In this document: in pieces, positions 62,697 through 64,000 of the stretch
How positions within the stretch are numbered: the first letter of the stretch is position 1
How the letters are laid out: each line of letters begins with the position of its first letter
Source of the DNA: Lachnospiraceae bacterium Marseille-Q4251
Lineage (GTDB): Bacteria > Bacillota > Clostridia > Lachnospirales > Lachnospiraceae
Length of the DNA: 64,000 bases
Reading direction: 5' to 3'
NCBI GenBank assembly: GCA_018223435.1
Contig: JAGTTO010000001.1
Coordinates: 1,240,001 to 1,304,000, forward strand
Made by a program: the position numbers and the translations under genes
Notes under the pieces: model-generated
The model's database searches: none
Seen by the model: only the letters and a program-made list of their open reading frames with translations
What the model was told of the DNA's origin: nothing

Positions 62697-62742
62697 CACA
62701 AAAATGCCGCTACAGGTTTAGTATCACCCGTAACGGCATTTT
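62697..62742 (-). terminator. Terminator of the ICE coiled-coil gene
   Basis: Minus-strand AAAATGCCG (62742-62734) pairs with CGGCATTTT (62709-62701) and a T-rich tail follows. It isolates the RiPP locus from ICE transcription. Confidence 0.7.
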
Positions 62743-62750
62743 CTCTTATC

Positions 62751-62990
62751 TTATTCAACCTTTTCTTCATTACCGGATTTTAAATATGTCATGACCTCTT
62801 CCACTGTTTTTCCGGAAGCAAGTAAGGCGCTAAAGATTTCATCTTTTTGTTTATCTTCAATCTTCTTCCTAAGTTCTTTTGCTTTCAAACGCAGTTCTTT
62901 TAATTCTGCCTCTGTTGTTTTAATCTCCTGTTCTGTCTTCATAAGCATTTCTTCAAGAGAAAGATTTTCTACTTTTTTACGTCTTGGCAT
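62751..62990 (-). CDS. Small coiled-coil ICE protein
   Basis: GGGAGG precedes the start at 62990. The 79-residue Lys/Glu coiled coil (MPRRKKVENLSLEEMLMKTE...) ends GKTVEEVMTYLKSGNE. It resembles the passenger protein at 44844-45068. This kind of small protein is frequent near the left end of Tn1549-like operons; function unknown. Confidence 0.6.
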   Translation of the reverse strand: MPRRKKVENLSLEEMLMKTEQEIKTTEAELKELRLKAKELRKKIEDKQKDEIFSALLASGKTVEEVMTYLKSGNEEKVE

Positions 62991-63068
62991 ACTGTTTCCT
63001 CCCATGCTGATATTTTCTTCATTCTACCATTATTGTTCCAAAAATACCAGTCTTTTTATGAATAGCTC

Positions 63069-63677
63069 CTATCTCCCTCTTCGCTGCTGTTTCTGGCTTT
63101 TGGCATATTCCATCTTTTTATTGTATTCGTCCATGATTGCACTTTCCAGATCTGCCTTAAATTCTGCATTGACTGCATGGGCAATGTCCTCCCGTTCTCC
63201 TTTTGCAGAATTTTTCTGGGGCATACCTACAAAGGTTTTTCCGTTCCATGCCTGAATCACATGAAGCTGCTGGATTGCCAATACGTCCTGCAGACGAATG
63301 GCAACATCTGCCTTAAATGTATCGCTTCCCTGTACCGGATTTACACTCAGATTGTAATACAGTTCTTCCTCTCCCCAACTGCCCTTACAGTCTGTTTTAG
63401 TTTCTGTCATATTCTCATAGGCTTCCCTTACAGTATCCAACACTTCCTTTTGAAATTCCTTATCGGTAAACCGAAAAAAAGGAACATACTCCCCTGTTTC
63501 GTAATCTCTGTAACGGGGCATATCGAGGTACAGATTTCCTTTCGAGGACTCTTTAATTGCAAGACTTTTCACACAGAAGGCCTCATCAAAGGTAATGGTA
63601 GCAAATCCTTTCAGATTATTGATCTTTCCTTCTTCCTGTTTCAATTCCGGTTTATATACTCTGATATTATATTCCAT
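63069..63677 (-). CDS. SpoVG-like protein with two related domains
   Basis: The 202-residue protein starts with a SpoVG-type domain (GFATITFDEAFCVKSLAIKE, GNLYLDMPRYRD) and repeats the fold in residues ~110-180 (FKADVAIRLQDVLAIQQLHV, GKTFVGMPQKN). SpoVG is a DNA/RNA-binding regulator of septation and virulence genes in Firmicutes; ICE versions are usual. The C-terminus is basic. Confidence 0.8.
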   Translation of the reverse strand: MEYNIRVYKPELKQEEGKINNLKGFATITFDEAFCVKSLAIKESSKGNLYLDMPRYRDYETGEYVPFFRFTDKEFQKEVLDTVREAYENMTETKTDCKGSWGEEELYYNLSVNPVQGSDTFKADVAIRLQDVLAIQQLHVIQAWNGKTFVGMPQKNSAKGEREDIAHAVNAEFKADLESAIMDEYNKKMEYAKSQKQQRRGR

Positions 63678-63708
63678 ATTGTGATCTCCTTTTCTACTCT
63701 ACTTTTCA

Positions 63709-64000
63709 TTACCGAACTGCTGTCTGGCATGGAAGATTTTTGGTTTCCTCCTGCACTTCCACACACTCCTCCTGGTCCTTGATTTCCAGTTCTGCATCAA
63801 TCTCCATCTGCCGGGTAATGTTTTCTTTTAAAAGCTCCTCATACGGGAAAGGCTTTTCATATTCCTGCTTTGCATTTTTTATCTCATTTTCACAGGTCTT
63901 AATTTCTTTTTGAACATCTTCTACTGCTTTATCAAGGACATTCAAGCGGTTTTCCATACGGACCATATTGCCGGAGTCACTGCTTTTTAACTCCACACTA
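63709..64000 (-). CDS. C-terminus of a large ICE helicase/methylase-like protein (partial)
   Basis: The frame is open to the window edge. The visible ~95 residues (MENRLNVLDKAVEDVQKEI, YEKPFPYEELLKENITRQMEI) match the coiled C-terminal tail of the very large SNF2-helicase/ArdC-like proteins of Tn1549-type ICEs, which end with a PF.YEEEL...Q.E...ELD pattern. The catalytic domains are outside the window. Confidence 0.6.
   Translation of the reverse strand, partial: SVELKSSDSGNMVRMENRLNVLDKAVEDVQKEIKTCENEIKNAKQEYEKPFPYEELLKENITRQMEIDAELEIKDQEECVEVQEETKNLPCQTAVR

Overview
The window is most likely an integrative and conjugative element (ICE) of the Tn1549-like type from a Gram-positive gut Firmicute (Clostridia, Lachnospiraceae-like), carrying a large AT-rich accessory load. 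The evidence is a MobC/MOBP relaxase, PcfB-like, ArdC-like, amidoligase, sortase B/Cna-B pilin, ParM and SpoVG set typical of such ICEs, plus AGGAGG-type ribosome sites, a Spo0A-C domain protein and agr-type quorum sensing. No rRNA, tRNA or CRISPR array was seen. Nearly every gene is on the minus strand.

Layout. (1) 1-22 kb is conjugation backbone: ArdC-like protein, PcfB-like protein, relaxase, MobC, a candidate oriT-like palindrome, an adenine DNA methyltransferase, two related acidic proteins, a Toprim protein, a first SAM synthetase, a RelBE-like toxin-antitoxin pair, a ~200-bp repeat array, sortase B, a 1463-residue Cna-B surface protein, a GGCT/amidoligase/C5-methyltransferase operon, a ribbon-helix-helix protein and a ParM-type segregation pair. 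(2) 21.5-36.9 kb is accessory: a protein of repeated HTH-like modules, an ABC ATPase fragment, an AbiH-plus-membrane-protein cargo inserted in a duplicated gene, three tandem large serine recombinases with a catalytically dead relative, and a GNAT toxin/antitoxin-like pair preceded by a candidate structured RNA. (3) 37.1-44.2 kb is a quorum-sensing block. Two essentially identical 1973-bp arms, each encoding an AgrA-like regulator and an AgrC-like kinase, face outward from a 1668-bp core. The core holds a second SAM synthetase and an XRE regulator. Only the right arm is followed by agrD and agrB. (4) 44.3-49.3 kb is nested insertion sequences: an IS1634-like element with two passenger genes inserted in an IS630-like element, then IS66 and serine recombinase debris. 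(5) 49.7-62.3 kb is a very AT-rich RiPP biosynthetic locus. It encodes a ferredoxin, a radical-SAM-like protein without cluster cysteines fused to a PqqD-like domain, a B12-binding radical SAM enzyme, an ABC exporter, two more radical SAM enzymes, a GNAT-like protein, a PqqD-like protein, a 67-residue Gly/Ala/Val/Asn-rich precursor and an NPPF methyltransferase. (6) 62.7-64 kb returns to ICE backbone (coiled-coil protein, SpoVG-like protein, C-terminus of a large helicase-like protein).

Working model (inference): the agr circuit senses cell density and may control the RiPP locus, because a 15-bp sequence upstream of agrD recurs upstream of the ferredoxin-led operon. The agr-linked SAM synthetase could supply the SAM used by three radical SAM enzymes and a methyltransferase. 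The long inverted repeat could let the SAM synthetase/XRE core flip. I consider the agr-metK cassette plus this RiPP locus the best candidate for an undescribed system in the window.
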